The translations under genes and the position numbers were made by a program. From the NCBI GenBank assembly GCA_947428535.1, contig CANEMG010000053.1, forward strand, positions 1-6,651: 6,651 nucleotides of DNA, read 5' to 3'. This stretch comes from an uncultured Clostridium sp. (GTDB lineage: Bacteria; Bacillota; Clostridia; TANB77; CAG-508). Each line of letters opens with the position of its first letter. Position 1 is the first letter of the stretch. The notes beneath the pieces are model-generated. The model did not search any database. It was not told where the DNA came from and was given only the letters and a program-made list of their open reading frames with translations. Positions 6,061-6,651 of the stretch are shown here, piece after piece.

Positions 6061-6639
6061 ATGGGTAAATTTACAAGAATAGATACATCAATAGAAGGTG
6101 TGTATATAATTGAACCAACAGTATTTGGAGACAATAGAGGATACTTTATGGAGACATATAGCAAACCAGATTTTGAGGAAATAGGAATAACAAATGAATT
6201 TGTACAAGATAATCAATCAAAATCAAAAAAAGGAGTATTAAGAGGTCTACATTTTCAAAAAGAAAATACACAAGCAAAGCTTGTTAGATGCATAAAAGGA
6301 GAAGTATTTGATGTAGCTGTTGATTTGAGACCAGGAAGTAGTACATACGGAAAATGGGAAGGTGTAATAATATCAGAAGAAAATAAAAAAATGTTTATGA
6401 TACCAAGAGGATTTGCCCATGGATTTTTAGTGCTATCAGATGAAGCAGAATTTTGTTATAAATGTGATGATGTATATAATCATTCAGCTGAAGGTGGATT
6501 AAAATGGGATGATCCAGAAATAGGAATTATTTGGCCAGAAGTTCCAGGAATGAAACCAGAAGAGTATTTAACATCTGAAAAAGATGGAAAATGGCATACA
6601 TTTGCAGAAATAAAAAATACTGATTTATTTAAAAATTGA
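6061..6639 (+). CDS. rfbC: dTDP-4-dehydrorhamnose 3,5-epimerase
   Basis: RfbC (RmlC) epimerises C3 and C5 of dTDP-4-keto-6-deoxyglucose, producing the substrate of RfbD. The 192-residue cupin-fold protein is of normal length and shows EPTVFGDNRGYFMETY (18-33), FVQDNQSKSKKGVLRGLHFQ (47-66), QAKLVR (71-76), DVAVDLR (84-90), IPRGFAHGF (114-122), FCYKC (131-135) and EGGLKWDDPEIGIIWP (144-159). The expected catalytic pair, His64 and Tyr133, is present, with Arg61, Lys73 and Asp84 also in place. ATG 6061 follows AAAGGAAG by a suitable distance. The gene lies downstream of rfbA beyond the repeat element and no strong terminator separates them, so it is probably in the same transcription unit. A purine-rich AGGGG at the window edge (6647-6651) may be the ribosome binding site of the next gene, plausibly rfbB. 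Confidence 0.96.
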   Translation: MGKFTRIDTSIEGVYIIEPTVFGDNRGYFMETYSKPDFEEIGITNEFVQDNQSKSKKGVLRGLHFQKENTQAKLVRCIKGEVFDVAVDLRPGSSTYGKWEGVIISEENKKMFMIPRGFAHGFLVLSDEAEFCYKCDDVYNHSAEGGLKWDDPEIGIIWPEVPGMKPEEYLTSEKDGKWHTFAEIKNTDLFKN

Positions 6640-6651
6640 AAATAATAGGGG

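Noticed and set aside
1..6651. CRISPR array, tRNA or rRNA genes
   Set aside because: No regularly spaced identical repeats, cloverleaf or rRNA motifs were seen on either strand.

Overview
The window is AT-rich, Firmicutes-like DNA: most genes run at roughly 25-30% GC, arginine is written almost always as AGA, start sites carry purine-rich AAGGAG-type ribosome binding sites, and promoters match sigma-A consensus. A gut or anaerobic member of the Clostridia fits best. This rests on composition and gene style only; no rRNA or other species marker is present.

Left part (1-1380). The window opens inside a gene for a repetitive-looking surface or secreted protein, of which only the last ~241 codons are present. 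Its final ~140 bases switch abruptly from about 28% to about 54% GC and lose adenine, so the 3' end looks like a variable cassette. Three inverted repeats follow (758-968). Then comes a small minus-strand gene (1000-1323) with a near-perfect promoter and ribosome binding site, foreign-looking arginine codons and no recognised function.

Right part (1390-6651). All genes here read rightward and serve cell-envelope sugar metabolism. glmU (UDP-GlcNAc synthesis) has its own promoter and is closely followed by a polytopic membrane protein that resembles the middle of a longer clostridial membrane-protein family. A second strong promoter at 4025-4052 drives rfbD-rfbA, and rfbC follows after a 140-base gap holding a repeat element. 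RfbA makes dTDP-glucose, RfbC epimerises the 4-keto sugar and RfbD makes the final reduction to dTDP-L-rhamnose. The dehydratase gene rfbB is not in the window and may lie just downstream.

The envelope pathway itself is ordinary. The more unusual items are the composition switch in the surface-protein gene, the orphan minus-strand gene, the possibly truncated membrane protein, the compact GlmU left-handed beta-helix, and the repeat element between rfbA and rfbC. No complete new defence or mobile system is visible.
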